64,000 nt of DNA from Deefgea piscis (GCF_013284055.1 NZ_CP054143.1:3224001-3288000); one strand, 5' to 3'. Shown: positions 26,657 through 36,256, counted from the first letter of the stretch. Translations and numbers: made by a program. Notes: a model not told the origin generated them from the letters alone.

Positions 26657-26703
26657 GAAAAAAAAGCACAAATACTTAATCCATTCTTTAAAGTATTTGT
26701 GCT
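26657..26703 (-). terminator. Intra-operon terminator between dctP and dctQM
   Basis: On the minus strand, AGCACAAATACTT and its exact complement (26691-26703 and 26665-26677) form a 13-bp stem with a 13-nt loop, followed by eight T residues. It lies 28 nt past the dctP stop. Partial termination here would give more binding protein than permease. Confidence 0.88.
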
Positions 26704-26730
26704 CTACCCCTAATTGACTTCGCTATTAAA

Positions 26731-27714
26731 TTAACGACCTAAGGCACGGATTTTTTCAACTTGCTCATAAGTTGCAGGTTCTGTCACTTTGAGCTTATCA
26801 AAAATTGGTTTCACGGCTTCTTGGAATGGTTTTTTATCTACAGCCACCACACTCACGCCCATTTTTTTGGCCTTATCCAATTCAACCTTTTCGCTGGCAG
26901 TCCATAGTGTGCGCATTTTATTGGTTGATTCTTCAGCCGCTTGTAAAATGGCTTTTTTATTTGCATCCGATAATTTATTCCATACCTTAGTCGACATCAC
27001 CAATACATCAGGCACCATGGTGTGTTCGTCTAAGCTATAAAATTTAGCCACTTCGCCATGACGATTTAATGTTAATGCGGTTGGATTATTTTCTGCGCCA
27101 TCAACCACCCCTTGCTGTAATGAGGTATACAACTCACCAAACGACAATGGCGTTGGATTAGCCCCCATAACAGTCAGCATTTCAATCGCGGTTTTACTCG
27201 GCTGCACGCGGATTTTCATGCCTTTTAAATCAGCTGGCGATTTAATTGGCTTTTTAGCATAGAAACTGCGTGCGCCAGCATCGTAATAAGCAATCCCGAT
27301 AAAGCCTTTGGATTCAGAAGACGCTAAAATATCTTTACCAATTGGGCTAAACAAGGTTTTGTAAAAGTGATTGCTATCATTAAAAATGTACGGGTAGTTA
27401 AATACACTGTATGGCTTATGGAATACTTCTAGCTCAGAGGCATTAGATTTAGCCAAAGCAATCGCACCATTTTGCACTTGCTCTAATGAATCTTTTTGAT
27501 CACCCAATGAAGCATCTGGATAAATCCGAATCAGCACATCGCCTTTAGATAATACTTTGGCGCGTTCGGCAAAATACTGCATTGAGATATGAACTGGATG
27601 CTGAACACTTTGGTTATGGCTTAATTTCATTCTCACCGCCGACATCGCTGGCGTAGAAACAAAACCCAAAATTACAGCAGAGGCGATCATTTTACTTAAT
27701 AATGTTTTTTTCAT
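26731..27714 (-). CDS. dctP: TRAP transporter substrate-binding protein (DctP family)
   Basis: 327-residue periplasmic solute receptor. Signal peptide KKTLLSKMIASAVILGFVST...AMSA is followed by the mature domain with ILASSESKGFIGIAYYDAGA and GMKIRVQPSKTAIEMLTVMG. The conserved Arg of the latter (KIRVQ) grips the substrate carboxylate, and TPLSFGELYTSLQQGVVDGA is the DctP signature. Upstream of dctQM in the same direction but split from them by a terminator. By context it binds glucuronate or a related hexuronate; such TRAP receptors next to uxaC/uxuA are well known. Confidence 0.95.
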   Translation of the reverse strand: MKKTLLSKMIASAVILGFVSTPAMSAVRMKLSHNQSVQHPVHISMQYFAERAKVLSKGDVLIRIYPDASLGDQKDSLEQVQNGAIALAKSNASELEVFHKPYSVFNYPYIFNDSNHFYKTLFSPIGKDILASSESKGFIGIAYYDAGARSFYAKKPIKSPADLKGMKIRVQPSKTAIEMLTVMGANPTPLSFGELYTSLQQGVVDGAENNPTALTLNRHGEVAKFYSLDEHTMVPDVLVMSTKVWNKLSDANKKAILQAAEESTNKMRTLWTASEKVELDKAKKMGVSVVAVDKKPFQEAVKPIFDKLKVTEPATYEQVEKIRALGR

Positions 27715-27838
27715 GATTGAATTACACCCTTAATTAAAGAATACCATTCCAACTATCTAAACAACTCAAACCCTAAATAAGCAATCGACCATGCATTGAC
27801 TATGCCGCAGCGATATAACGCAGGCGATTGATTACTTT

Positions 27839-29236
27839 TTATAAAGAGAAATATTTTTTGGCGTTGTCATAACACACACCACGAATAATTTGGCTTAATG
27901 CCGCTTCGTCGTGCGGATATTCACCAGATTCCACCCACGCGCCGACTTGGCGGCACAATAAACGGCGGAAATAATCATGCCGTGGGTAGGAAGCAAAACT
28001 ACGCGAATCGGTCACCATACCAACAAATGCACCAAACACCCCGTGATTGGCCAAGGTAATAAATTGCTGCAAATTGCCTTCTTTATGATCGTTAAACCAC
28101 CAAGCGGGGCCAAATTGCACTTTGCCGGCAATCGAGCCATCTTGATAACAACCCATTAAAGTTGATAGCACTTCATTTAAATTCGGATTTAAACAAAACA
28201 GCATGGTTTTAGGCAGGCATTGCTGGGCATCGAGCGTATCGAGTAAATGTGCCAAACCCAATGAAACATCCATACCAGAAATCGCGTCATAACCGGTATC
28301 GGCACCAAGTCGAATGAGTTGGCGTTGGTTATTATTGCGCTGCGCGCCAATGTGTAAACACATCGTCCATTGGTGGGCGGCATAATGCGGTGCCAATTGC
28401 GACAATATGGCAAATAGATATTGCGATTGCGCTGCTGGCGATAGCAATTGCCCAGCCAAGCGCTGCTGGAAAACAACTTCTAATTCAGCATCACTCATAG
28501 TTTGAGGCGGCAAAGCTAAATCAACGGCATGATCACTAATACGCGCGCCTTGCAAATGGAAAAACTCGATGCGCTGCGCTAGAGCCAAAATTAATTGCTT
28601 AAACGATTGAATCTCAACACCGCTGCATTGGCTCAGTTTGGCCAAATAATCGATAAATCCAGCGTCATTAATGCGCATGGCTTTATCCGGGCGAAATGCC
28701 GGCAATACTCGAGTCGTTAAAGACGAATTGGCAATGCGTTGATGGTCAAGCAAATCATCCGCCGGATCATCGGTGGTACAGGCGATTTCAACATTGGCCT
28801 GTTTAAGCATCGACCAGCTATCCATCTGGGCTAACTTAGCGTTAATGTCGGACCAGAGTTGCGGTGCGTTTTTGGCATTAATTATGGTATCAATGCCAAA
28901 AATGCGGCGTAGTTCTAAATGCGACCAGTGATAAATTGGATTGCCAATCGCTTGCGGTAAGGCAGAACAAAAGGCATTAAATTTGGCTTCGTCATCAGCG
29001 TCGCCAGTAATAAGCGACTCATCAATCCCGGCACTACGCATTAAGCGCCATTTATAGTGATCACCACCCAGCCAAAGCTCGGTCATATTGCGCCACGATT
29101 TTCGGTTGGCGATTTCATCGGGGGGTAGGTGTGAGTGGTAGTCAATAATCGGTAAATCGGCAGCGATGTCGTGATAGAGCTGTTGGGCAACGCCGGTATC
29201 GAGCAAAAAATCCTGATCCATAAATGATTTCATCAT
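27839..29236 (-). CDS. uxaC: Glucuronate (uronate) isomerase
   Basis: Isomerises D-glucuronate to D-fructuronate (and galacturonate to tagaturonate). ~465 residues from ATG 29236, as usual; ATG 29233 is equally possible, AAGGAAA being just upstream. MDQDFLLDTGVAQQLYHD, then PIIDYHSHLPPDEIA with the metal-binding HSH, ELWLGGDHYKWRLMRSAGI and the RKDAE-like C-terminal region are characteristic. The frame extends to 29374, but that region is not conserved. It lies between the uxuAB pair and the TRAP genes, and feeds the SDR reductase and UxuA. Confidence 0.96.
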   Translation of the reverse strand: MMKSFMDQDFLLDTGVAQQLYHDIAADLPIIDYHSHLPPDEIANRKSWRNMTELWLGGDHYKWRLMRSAGIDESLITGDADDEAKFNAFCSALPQAIGNPIYHWSHLELRRIFGIDTIINAKNAPQLWSDINAKLAQMDSWSMLKQANVEIACTTDDPADDLLDHQRIANSSLTTRVLPAFRPDKAMRINDAGFIDYLAKLSQCSGVEIQSFKQLILALAQRIEFFHLQGARISDHAVDLALPPQTMSDAELEVVFQQRLAGQLLSPAAQSQYLFAILSQLAPHYAAHQWTMCLHIGAQRNNNQRQLIRLGADTGYDAISGMDVSLGLAHLLDTLDAQQCLPKTMLFCLNPNLNEVLSTLMGCYQDGSIAGKVQFGPAWWFNDHKEGNLQQFITLANHGVFGAFVGMVTDSRSFASYPRHDYFRRLLCRQVGAWVESGEYPHDEAALSQIIRGVCYDNAKKYFSL

Positions 29237-29427
29237 GCTTTCCTTTTGCGACTGACCCGCTGTATTCCAGATCAATGCCTTGCATGGGTTTATTGCCATA
29301 AAGTAAGCGCAACGCGAATCGTTGCTGCATCGTGCCGTGCGCGCTCTGCGCCAAGCTGACAGCGATGATCTCAAACCTTACTCACACAACAAAACCATAA
29401 TAATTACAATTTCAAACTTAAATCACT

Positions 29428-29476
29428 GGGTATTTAGATATGAGGCTTTTCTAAAAAGAGCTGCATCTAAATACCC
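29428..29476. repeat. 49-bp GGGTAT/ATACCC hairpin element, copy 2
   Basis: Arms GGGTATTTAGAT (29428-29439) and ATCTAAATACCC (29465-29476) are exact reverse complements. Located in the 251-nt spacer between the SDR gene and uxaC. Confidence 0.8.
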
Positions 29477-29487
29477 CGAGCAACAAA

Positions 29488-30342
29488 TTAAACGCCGGAA
29501 TACGCCGAGAAGCCGCCATCAATGGCAATCACCGTGCCATTGACAAAACCAGACGCTTCTTCGCTGGCAAGCCAGAGCAAAGTGCCGACCAATTCGTGCG
29601 ATTCGCCAAAGCGGCCCATCGGCGTTTGCTGAATGATTTTTTGCGCGCGGGCGGTGAATTCGCCACTGTGTTCATCAATCAATAATTTGTGATTTTGCTG
29701 CGTCAAAAAAAAGCCCGGCGCCAAAGCATTCACCCGAATACCGGCTTTACTAAAGTGCACCGCTAGCCATTGCGTAAAGTTACTCACCGCGGCTTTGGCA
29801 GCGCTATACGCCGGGATTTTGGTCAATGGGCAAAACGCACTCATCGACGAAATATTGATAATGCTGCAACCGCTACGGCCAAGCATTTGTCGCGCAAACA
29901 CTTGCGTTGGCAGCAAAGTACCGAGGAAATTGAGGTTAAACACAAACTCAACGCCAGCAGGATCAAGATCAAAAAAGCTAGTCAACTCTGGGTCGTCTAA
30001 ACGATCTACATCCAGATACTCTTGCCCCGTGGTGCCTTTAGGGTGATTGCCACCAGCGCCATTGAGTAATAAATCACAAGACCCCAACTCAGCCAGCACT
30101 CGCGCTGCTGCCGCATCAAGCGACTCACGCTGCAACACATTGCACGCCACGCCAATCGCCGTTGCGCCCAAATCACGCATTTGCTGCGCTGCGGCCTCTG
30201 CAGCAGCAAGATTCAAGTCCAAAATGGCAATTTTTGCGCCATTTTTGGCCAAGGCCGCAGCCAATTCAGCGCATAACACCCCTGCGCCGCCGGTTACGAC
30301 CGCAACTTTATTGTTTAAATCAATTTCAAATGGCAATTTCAT
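29488..30342 (-). CDS. SDR family oxidoreductase, probable D-fructuronate (D-mannonate) reductase
   Basis: 284-residue Rossmann-fold dehydrogenase. [19 protein letters not shown] is the cofactor site, [10 protein letters not shown] the NNAG-like motif, [20 protein letters not shown] holds the catalytic Ser and YxxxK, and [11 protein letters not shown] the post-catalytic loop. It overlaps uxuA by 4 nt (ATGA), so it is probably the SDR-type enzyme that replaces classical UxuB, reducing fructuronate to mannonate. AGGAG lies 9 nt before ATG 30342. The role rests on context and on similarity to YjmF/UxuB-like SDRs, which are common beside uxuA. Confidence 0.85.
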   Translation of the reverse strand: MKLPFEIDLNNKVAVVTGGAGVLCAELAAALAKNGAKIAILDLNLAAAEAAAQQMRDLGATAIGVACNVLQRESLDAAAARVLAELGSCDLLLNGAGGNHPKGTTGQEYLDVDRLDDPELTSFFDLDPAGVEFVFNLNFLGTLLPTQVFARQMLGRSGCSIINISSMSAFCPLTKIPAYSAAKAAVSNFTQWLAVHFSKAGIRVNALAPGFFLTQQNHKLLIDEHSGEFTARAQKIIQQTPMGRFGESHELVGTLLWLASEEASGFVNGTVIAIDGGFSAYSGV

Positions 30343-31394
30343 TGTGCTTGCTCCTGTTTGGCTTTTTCAATCCCTTCCCATAAGCCATTCAAATACACCG
30401 CACCCAAGGCGCGATCATATAAACCGTAACCAGGCTTGCCGGTTTCACCCCAAATCATTCGGCCATGGTCTGGACGCACATAGCCTTCAAAACCCGCCTC
30501 AAAATAAGCGCGAACAATCTGCCCCATATCTAAAGAGCCATCGCTCGATTTGTGGCTGGTTTCGTGAAAGTCGCCAGCGGCATTAACTTTGACATTACGT
30601 AAATGCGCAAAATGAATTCGGCCACGACCGGCAAATTCGCGAACCAATTCCACAATATCGTTATTGCAATCGGCGCCTAAAGAGCCTGAGCACAACGTTA
30701 AGCCATTGGCTGGCGTATCAATAATCGCCAATAAACGTTGCAAATCAGCGCGGTTTTTAATAATGCGTGGCAAGCCAAAAATTGGGCGCGGCGGATCATC
30801 TGGATGCATCGCCATTTTGATGCCCACTTCGCTGGCCGTCGGAATAATGCCGTGCAAGAAGTAGCTCAAATGCGCCCATAAGGTTTCTTCATCAATGGGG
30901 GCGTATTCAGCCAATAGCGCTTTGAGTTCTGCTGGGGTGTAGCTGCTATCCCAACCCGGCAAAGAAATCCCTTGATCTGGATCGATCTGGGCCACTTCAG
31001 CCACGCTAAACGCCAAGGTATTTGAACCATCGGGCAAAGGCATGCTGAGCGTAGTGCGCGTCCAATCAAACACCGGCATAAAGTTGTAGCAAACCACTTT
31101 TAAGCCGCACTGCGCCAAATTGCGTAATGTTTGGGCGTAATTGGCAATCAAACGATCGCGGCTCGGTTTACCCAATTTAATGTCTTCGTGCACCGGCACG
31201 CTTTCGATCACTTCAAATTTAAGGCCGTGCGACTCGATGGTTTGTTTGAGCTTTTGAATATTTTCGACTGGCCAAACTTCACCAACAGGAATGTCGTACA
31301 CCGCAGAGACAATGCCATCCATGCCAGGAATCTGACGGATATACTCCAAAGAAACCGGATCACTTGCACCGTACCAACGAAAAGTCATCTTCAT
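30339..31394 (-). CDS. uxuA: Mannonate dehydratase
   Basis: Dehydrates D-mannonate to 2-keto-3-deoxygluconate; TIM-barrel, Fe/Mn-dependent. 351 residues. [20 protein letters not shown] opens the family, followed by [39 protein letters not shown] and the late [16 protein letters not shown] lies 8 nt before ATG 31394. First gene of the uxuA-SDR pair; the uxuA promoter region holds a FadR-type palindrome facing the divergent regulator. The product goes to KdgK. Confidence 0.97.
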   Translation of the reverse strand: MKMTFRWYGASDPVSLEYIRQIPGMDGIVSAVYDIPVGEVWPVENIQKLKQTIESHGLKFEVIESVPVHEDIKLGKPSRDRLIANYAQTLRNLAQCGLKVVCYNFMPVFDWTRTTLSMPLPDGSNTLAFSVAEVAQIDPDQGISLPGWDSSYTPAELKALLAEYAPIDEETLWAHLSYFLHGIIPTASEVGIKMAMHPDDPPRPIFGLPRIIKNRADLQRLLAIIDTPANGLTLCSGSLGADCNNDIVELVREFAGRGRIHFAHLRNVKVNAAGDFHETSHKSSDGSLDMGQIVRAYFEAGFEGYVRPDHGRMIWGETGKPGYGLYDRALGAVYLNGLWEGIEKAKQEQAQ

Positions 31395-31427
31395 TACTGC
31401 ACTCCTTTAAATAGCCTGATGGCCTAG

Positions 31428-31438
31428 TGGTCAGACCA
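31428..31438. promoter_or_regulatory. Candidate operator for the divergent GntR/FadR regulator
   Basis: TGGTCAGACCA is a perfect palindrome apart from its central base and matches the TGGTNNGACCA pattern of FadR-subfamily sites. It lies in the divergent uxuA/regulator gap, between the uxuA start and its candidate -10 box, where binding would block transcription. Confidence 0.6.
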
Positions 31439-31456
31439 ATTTTCAATGAAATCGAT

Positions 31457-31485
31457 TATAATGATTCGAACACTCACCGCAAGTA
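31457..31485 (-). promoter_or_regulatory. Candidate uxuA promoter
   Basis: On the minus strand, TTGCGG (-35) is separated by 16 nt from TATAAT (31457-31462, as part of the palindrome ATTATAAT). Because that box is symmetric it could also serve the regulator on the plus strand. Confidence 0.45.
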
Positions 31486-31579
31486 AGGGATATCCTCTAG
31501 TGGATCCCACTTGTTTTATCGATACAGTGGCGCCGACTCCACCAGGAGCAGCCAAAGCATTCGCGCGACGGAGAAGTAA

Positions 31580-32272
31580 ATGCCATTACCTATTATTAAA
31601 GCAGAACGACTGTACCAAAAAATCTCTAAGCTATTGATTCAACAAATCAAAGACGGCAAATTCATTGCCGGACAAGCGCTACCTGCCGAGCGAGACTTAT
31701 CCCAGCAACTGGGCGTGAGTCGCTCATCGGTACGCGAAGCTTTAATCGTTTTGGAGATCTTAGGCTGGGTCGATATTCGAACCGGTAATGGCGTTTTTGT
31801 TAAAAATTTACTACCCGCCCAAGCCGAACCGAATGAATTTGATGAAATCAGCGTTGAAGAATTACTCAAGGCCCGAGAGCTGATCGAAGGTGAACTCGCA
31901 GCACTGGCCGCCATCAATGCCAGTGACGCGCAATTATTAGCGCTGCAGCAAGTGATGCAGCAAATGCAAGACAACGCCAAAGACAGCAGTGAATTTCATG
32001 ATTTAGACATGAAGTTTCACTTTTTAATTGGCGAACTCACGGGCAATACGATTTTAGAAAAAATACTCAAAGACTTATGGAATCAGCGTTACAGCGCGAT
32101 ATTTACGCGCTTTGAAGCGCTTTGCGCCGATGATGTATCGGAAGTAATGCTGCTAGACCATCAAAACATCACCGCAGCGCTAGTCAAACGCGACGCCCCC
32201 GCCGCCCGCCAAGCCATGCGCACGCATTTGCAGCATGTCTACAGTAAATTATTCAAACCCAACTTCAGCTAA
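31580..32272 (+). CDS. FadR/GntR family transcriptional regulator of the hexuronate locus
   Basis: 230-residue repressor. Winged helix at ~8-75 with FIAGQALPAERDLSQQLGVS, then SRSSVREALIVLEILGWVDI (the GntR signature). FCD ligand-binding domain at ~95-220, containing the metal/ligand residues Asp and His in FHDLDMKFHFLIGELTGN and the later His in LLDHQNI. GGAG lies 6 nt before ATG 31580. Divergent from uxuA; by analogy with UxuR/ExuR it probably senses a uronate intermediate and releases TGGTCAGACCA. Downstream is the 3' end of the RADAR locus. Confidence 0.9.
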   Translation: MPLPIIKAERLYQKISKLLIQQIKDGKFIAGQALPAERDLSQQLGVSRSSVREALIVLEILGWVDIRTGNGVFVKNLLPAQAEPNEFDEISVEELLKARELIEGELAALAAINASDAQLLALQQVMQQMQDNAKDSSEFHDLDMKFHFLIGELTGNTILEKILKDLWNQRYSAIFTRFEALCADDVSEVMLLDHQNITAALVKRDAPAARQAMRTHLQHVYSKLFKPNFS

Positions 32273-32362
32273 CAACGCCCGACTCAATCGATGAATTGGC
32301 CAAACCCGCAGCAGCGGGTGGCCAAAATCGCCAAATCGGGCTTGTCGATTTGTTTGATGCAT

Positions 32363-32407
32363 TTGTTACTTAATGCGCTTCATGCGTGAGAGCGCATTAA
32401 GTAACAA
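32363..32407. repeat. 17-bp perfect inverted repeat between the hexuronate and RADAR loci
   Basis: Arms 32363-32379 (TTGTTACTTAATGCGCT) and 32391-32407 are exact reverse complements with an 11-nt loop. It lies between two convergent gene ends, so it may terminate transcription, though it lacks a T-tract. Confidence 0.7.
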
Positions 32408-32414
32408 GCCACAT

Positions 32415-32915
32415 TTACCGCTGCGCCCAAGCAGCTAGACTTTCAAGCTCGCCATACATGGGCGAGGATGGCGAAAAATCGTAAGCACCTGACTCAATGA
32501 TGGCCACCGAGCGCTTGCAAGCCTCCGTCTTATCCGCTTGGTTAAGCCATGATTTAACAGTGGATTCGGCGACACCACGAACAGACTTAGTCAACGCATC
32601 AATAATCGCGTTGCGCTGGCCTACACCACCACTCACCTCGGCCTCATTTATGCGGGCATCCATGTATTTTTGTGATGCTTGCAGATATTTTGCGTTTCGC
32701 TGCTGCCAAACAGCAACAAAGTCCTTGGGTACCTCTAACCGCCCCAGCAAAGCCAGACAGTCCCGCCCCACCCGCCCAACGACAAAATTGGCAACGCCAA
32801 TATAAGCAATTGAAGCATCCCGCGACTCTGACGTTGCTAAAGTGGTCGTTTGTGCATTGGCGATCGTTGCAAGAGAAAGCAGAAAAACGACAGCCGAGAT
32901 TCGTAGAGAAATCAT
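32415..32915 (-). CDS. Small exported protein of unknown family
   Basis: 166 residues. A clear Sec signal peptide (SLRISAVVFLLSLATIANAQ) precedes a mostly helical, charged mature domain of ~144 residues. It has two cysteines (C53 and C133), which could form a disulfide in the periplasm. No known domain recognised. It starts 30 nt after the SLATT gene's stop, on the same strand as the RADAR genes, with no terminator seen between, so it may be a fourth gene of that operon or an unrelated host gene next to the island. No strong Shine-Dalgarno at ATG 32915. Confidence 0.75.
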   Translation of the reverse strand: MISLRISAVVFLLSLATIANAQTTTLATSESRDASIAYIGVANFVVGRVGRDCLALLGRLEVPKDFVAVWQQRNAKYLQASQKYMDARINEAEVSGGVGQRNAIIDALTKSVRGVAESTVKSWLNQADKTEACKRSVAIIESGAYDFSPSSPMYGELESLAAWAQR

Positions 32916-32945
32916 GATGAGTAAATGCCAAGATTTAATAAATAC

Positions 32946-33479
32946 TTAATTAGTTCTTGGTGTGGTTGAGGCCATACCGCTTTTAAATTCTTTGATCCAA
33001 TCCTTAGTTTCACTTTGAACTATCCGATGCTTTTCATTCGCAATGCGCAGTAATTCATCAAGCGCACTTTTCACATCGTTTGATGAATTATTCGCCGGAG
33101 AAAATTTACACCAAGAAATTAAAAGTTCATTTTTTAATTTTTCTAAGTCTTGCTTCGCCAATACAAAACGCATCCATGCTTCGGCATTCCCGCCGTACTT
33201 CTCAAAGGCAAAAAGTGTGGCAATAAAAATCATGGTCACTGAAGCATATAAAGGTGAAATGACAACATCAATCGGCGATGGAATTTGAGTTAATACGGGG
33301 ATTAGCGCAGAAACGCCCCCAAGGATAATCATTCCACGACGTGTCCATCTCGCAAAACGGCCACGTTGACCGGCCTTTTTACCATACCATGCAATTGCAC
33401 AATCCAATTCATTAAGTAGATTATTTTTGATTTCTTCCACCCCTGCTGGGTTACACAAATCATTAGCTTTTTCACACAC
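32946..33479 (-). CDS. rdrD: SLATT-domain membrane protein (RADAR accessory, RdrD type)
   Basis: 177 residues. Two adjacent transmembrane helices (~49-66 and ~71-92, joined by the short loop IPSPID) are followed by a cytoplasmic helical tail, the SLATT architecture. SLATT proteins are predicted membrane-perturbing effectors in nucleotide-linked conflict systems, and a SLATT protein is one of the two known optional RADAR membrane components. Start is GTG 33479 with AGGA about 8 nt upstream. It follows rdrB by 17 nt. FAFEKYGGNAEAWMRFVLAK after TM2 resembles the conserved SLATT/DUF4231 segment. The assignment rests on topology, this segment and position. Confidence 0.85.
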   Translation of the reverse strand: MCEKANDLCNPAGVEEIKNNLLNELDCAIAWYGKKAGQRGRFARWTRRGMIILGGVSALIPVLTQIPSPIDVVISPLYASVTMIFIATLFAFEKYGGNAEAWMRFVLAKQDLEKLKNELLISWCKFSPANNSSNDVKSALDELLRIANEKHRIVQSETKDWIKEFKSGMASTTPRTN

Positions 33480-33496
33480 TTTAATTAATCCTATTT

Positions 33497-36256
33497 TTAA
33501 TCAGCCCAAACGGCTTGATGTTTTTGATGAAATTCATTTAAACCCACTTGCCGTATTCGCTCCAGCCAAGCCTCTGCATCTGTTCGTGTCGCACGGTGTT
33601 CAATAGCAGCCTCGCGCAGCAAGGCGTATTCCGTGCGCAAAGTGGTGGGCATAATGCCGGGGTCGTCGGTATTAATACAAACTTTAATTGGGCCACGACG
33701 CAAGCCAAATTTATTATTGACTTCGCCAGACTTTAGACTGACATCATCGATCGGATACCACCGAAAAATTGGGTGATCTGCATGCTTATTGAGTTTAGCG
33801 ATATAAACATTCGACGTTGGATTAGCCTCAATTAGCAAACCTTTTTGATCATAACTATCTAATAACCAATCTTGCAATGCATGCATAAATTCCAGCTCTT
33901 GCATTGAATGATTATCTTCTAGCAAATCCATTTCATTAATGACTTTTTTTTGCCATCCACTATCCATACGTGCACTGGTATTTAAACTAATTTTTACTTT
34001 GCGAATGCCATCCTTGTGCTCGCAAGCCAGCTGAGGTGCTTGCTTTCCTTCTTTTTGCAATGACAACCAATCCGCACGAGTTCGAAACAATTTCACCTCG
34101 GGCAAAGACTCTGATTGCTTCTTAAATTTGGATAAGTCACGCTCACATAATTCGCTTAATATTTCTCTATCTGGCAAGGCAGCAACCGTTAAATCATCCA
34201 ACACCTCACTAGCATCCCATTGTTTTAACTGATAAGCGCAATTTCGACGTAGTTGCCATGCCTTAAACAAGACATCAGGATGCAATTGAGCAATCCGCTC
34301 TGCAGAAGCACAGTTCTTTTTACCTTTATGCAACATATGAATTGAGGCCATACCAATACACGCAGGATGAGCCCAAGGCACAAAAGGGAGCATTCGCCGG
34401 ATGCGGCGCTCCAACATCGGCATCACTTGCGCCGCAAGCGCCAAATGCTCACTCATCAATCCGGCGTAATGCCAAGCCCAAACCAAATTATCGACGTGCT
34501 CATCAACAGGAATAACCATCTCACCCTGCCGCGCCAACCAATCAGCAGGAATAATGCCCAGTGCCAGCGCATGACCGAGCCGATCGCCCGCCTGCATCTC
34601 ACAAAATTGCACGGTTTCATCCAAGTGCCGCATACCCGATAGCGGATGACCATAGTCTTCACCGGCATGCACACTTAAATGCAGGCCTTTGCTGGCTGGC
34701 TCTTCTCTTGATTTACGCCGCATTCCTTGGCGTAACCAACGCAAGGCTGGCGCATAGATTTCGGTTTTGACGAGGTTTTCATCCCCTGCCACATCTAAGC
34801 CCCGCACCCATCGCGAAGGAATTAACCGAGGATGATCTGTATTCAGCGCCCTGCTGCTTGGCCCCAATAATTCGGGTCTATCCCAACCAGCTTGCTTATC
34901 CATATTGTCGAGCAGCGTTTTTGCTTCATTCCATACCGCTTGCGGATTATTTTGAAAGCTGGAAGTTCGCACAAAATGGATGCAATAGTGCCAGCGCTCC
35001 ATCATGGCCCGATATTTTTCGGCCTCTTTTTCAGCTAGCGGCATCAATCCATTCGGCGCCTTAATTCCGCTAGCATGAGCCAATTGCCCCAACCAAGTCG
35101 CAACCACCTCAGGCCTGAACTTACTTTGAGTCACTTTCAGCTCAGCAACATCCCCCGCCCCCTGAAACAAAGTACCCGCAGCATTAATGCTACTTATATG
35201 CCCATTACTATTGCGTAGCGGACGGCCATAATACTGAACAAAACGGCTTAAGCCTTGACCATCCATAATGAGTTTTCTGCGTAAGGTCATCAAACAATTG
35301 AGCAGATAAAAAATCGCCACTCGCAATCGCCTTGGGCATTCTTCATGCTGATAATGGGTCCATAGCCAAATCAAAAACCAATGCCAAGCCTGACTCATAT
35401 TGGCTTTAGCTATGCTACGAGCAATTTGCTGACGCAACCAACGCGGATTTTTTGGATTAGCCTCTAGCGATTCACTCGCCACCATCGGCCAATCTAAAAA
35501 TTCCGCCGTATTGGTTTGCCATTGCCCACCTAGCGTTTTACGCAGTAGTGCTGACAAATCTTGCTGCGTCGTTTCATCCGCCGTACAGCAAGGCAACCAA
35601 CTACCCCTTGCCAATAGCGCAATGGCCACGCGCTGTAATTCAGTGATGGCTTGAAGATCGACATCGGGTTTGCCTGTGGAATCATTTAAATCCAGCATCC
35701 CAGCCATCAATACCAGGCCATCGTATTGCACGCCACCCAAATGCACATGGTTATCCGCTACGGCAGCGTTTGTATTGGGTAAGGGGCTAAAAAATGGCTG
35801 CTGACTGGCAACAATGCGCTGCAAATCATGCGCATCCAGCACCGGCTTGGATGCCACACGCCGTACCATTCGCCAAGTGGCCATCAAAGCGGGATCTAAG
35901 CGAGCGCTCATCCGGGCATAAGCCTGCTCACCCCCATCCCGATACTGCAAATAATCGCCATGCTCTTGCATCAAAGTATTAAACAAATGCTCAAGACAGG
36001 GCAAATCGCCGGTGACAAACATTCCTCGCGGCCAGACCACCTCTAAAGCATGCGCAATATCACCCAAACGAAATCGCCGCGCGTAATCGGCATCCAGATC
36101 CTCTTTGAGTAATTGCAAACAAGCAGACTCAAAGCGAGTGCTATCCATTAAATCCGCGGCAGACGAATGCAGCAGATGCGCTTTTAATTTATTGGCTAGG
36201 CTTTTACTGGAAAAACTGGTGGCGATGGCTAGCTCAAATAAGGATTGTTCAAGCAT
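33497..36256 (-). CDS. rdrB: RADAR adenosine deaminase RdrB
   Basis: 919-residue protein with the adenosine deaminase catalytic set dispersed in a much enlarged frame. Zinc-binding HxH is at 170/172 (NHVHLGG), the third zinc His and catalytic Glu at 530/533 (SVHAGED), RLGH at 559-562, SN near 815 (EANPTSN) and zinc Asp plus catalytic Asp at 864-865 (NTDDPG). In known RADAR systems RdrB forms a large shell and converts adenosine nucleotides (ATP/dATP, and reportedly RNA adenosines) to inosine, halting phage growth. It overlaps rdrA by 8 nt. ADA-fold identity is secure; the RADAR assignment follows from size and the paired ATPase. Confidence 0.93.
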   Translation of the reverse strand: MLEQSLFELAIATSFSSKSLANKLKAHLLHSSAADLMDSTRFESACLQLLKEDLDADYARRFRLGDIAHALEVVWPRGMFVTGDLPCLEHLFNTLMQEHGDYLQYRDGGEQAYARMSARLDPALMATWRMVRRVASKPVLDAHDLQRIVASQQPFFSPLPNTNAAVADNHVHLGGVQYDGLVLMAGMLDLNDSTGKPDVDLQAITELQRVAIALLARGSWLPCCTADETTQQDLSALLRKTLGGQWQTNTAEFLDWPMVASESLEANPKNPRWLRQQIARSIAKANMSQAWHWFLIWLWTHYQHEECPRRLRVAIFYLLNCLMTLRRKLIMDGQGLSRFVQYYGRPLRNSNGHISSINAAGTLFQGAGDVAELKVTQSKFRPEVVATWLGQLAHASGIKAPNGLMPLAEKEAEKYRAMMERWHYCIHFVRTSSFQNNPQAVWNEAKTLLDNMDKQAGWDRPELLGPSSRALNTDHPRLIPSRWVRGLDVAGDENLVKTEIYAPALRWLRQGMRRKSREEPASKGLHLSVHAGEDYGHPLSGMRHLDETVQFCEMQAGDRLGHALALGIIPADWLARQGEMVIPVDEHVDNLVWAWHYAGLMSEHLALAAQVMPMLERRIRRMLPFVPWAHPACIGMASIHMLHKGKKNCASAERIAQLHPDVLFKAWQLRRNCAYQLKQWDASEVLDDLTVAALPDREILSELCERDLSKFKKQSESLPEVKLFRTRADWLSLQKEGKQAPQLACEHKDGIRKVKISLNTSARMDSGWQKKVINEMDLLEDNHSMQELEFMHALQDWLLDSYDQKGLLIEANPTSNVYIAKLNKHADHPIFRWYPIDDVSLKSGEVNNKFGLRRGPIKVCINTDDPGIMPTTLRTEYALLREAAIEHRATRTDAEAWLERIRQVGLNEFHQKHQAVWAD

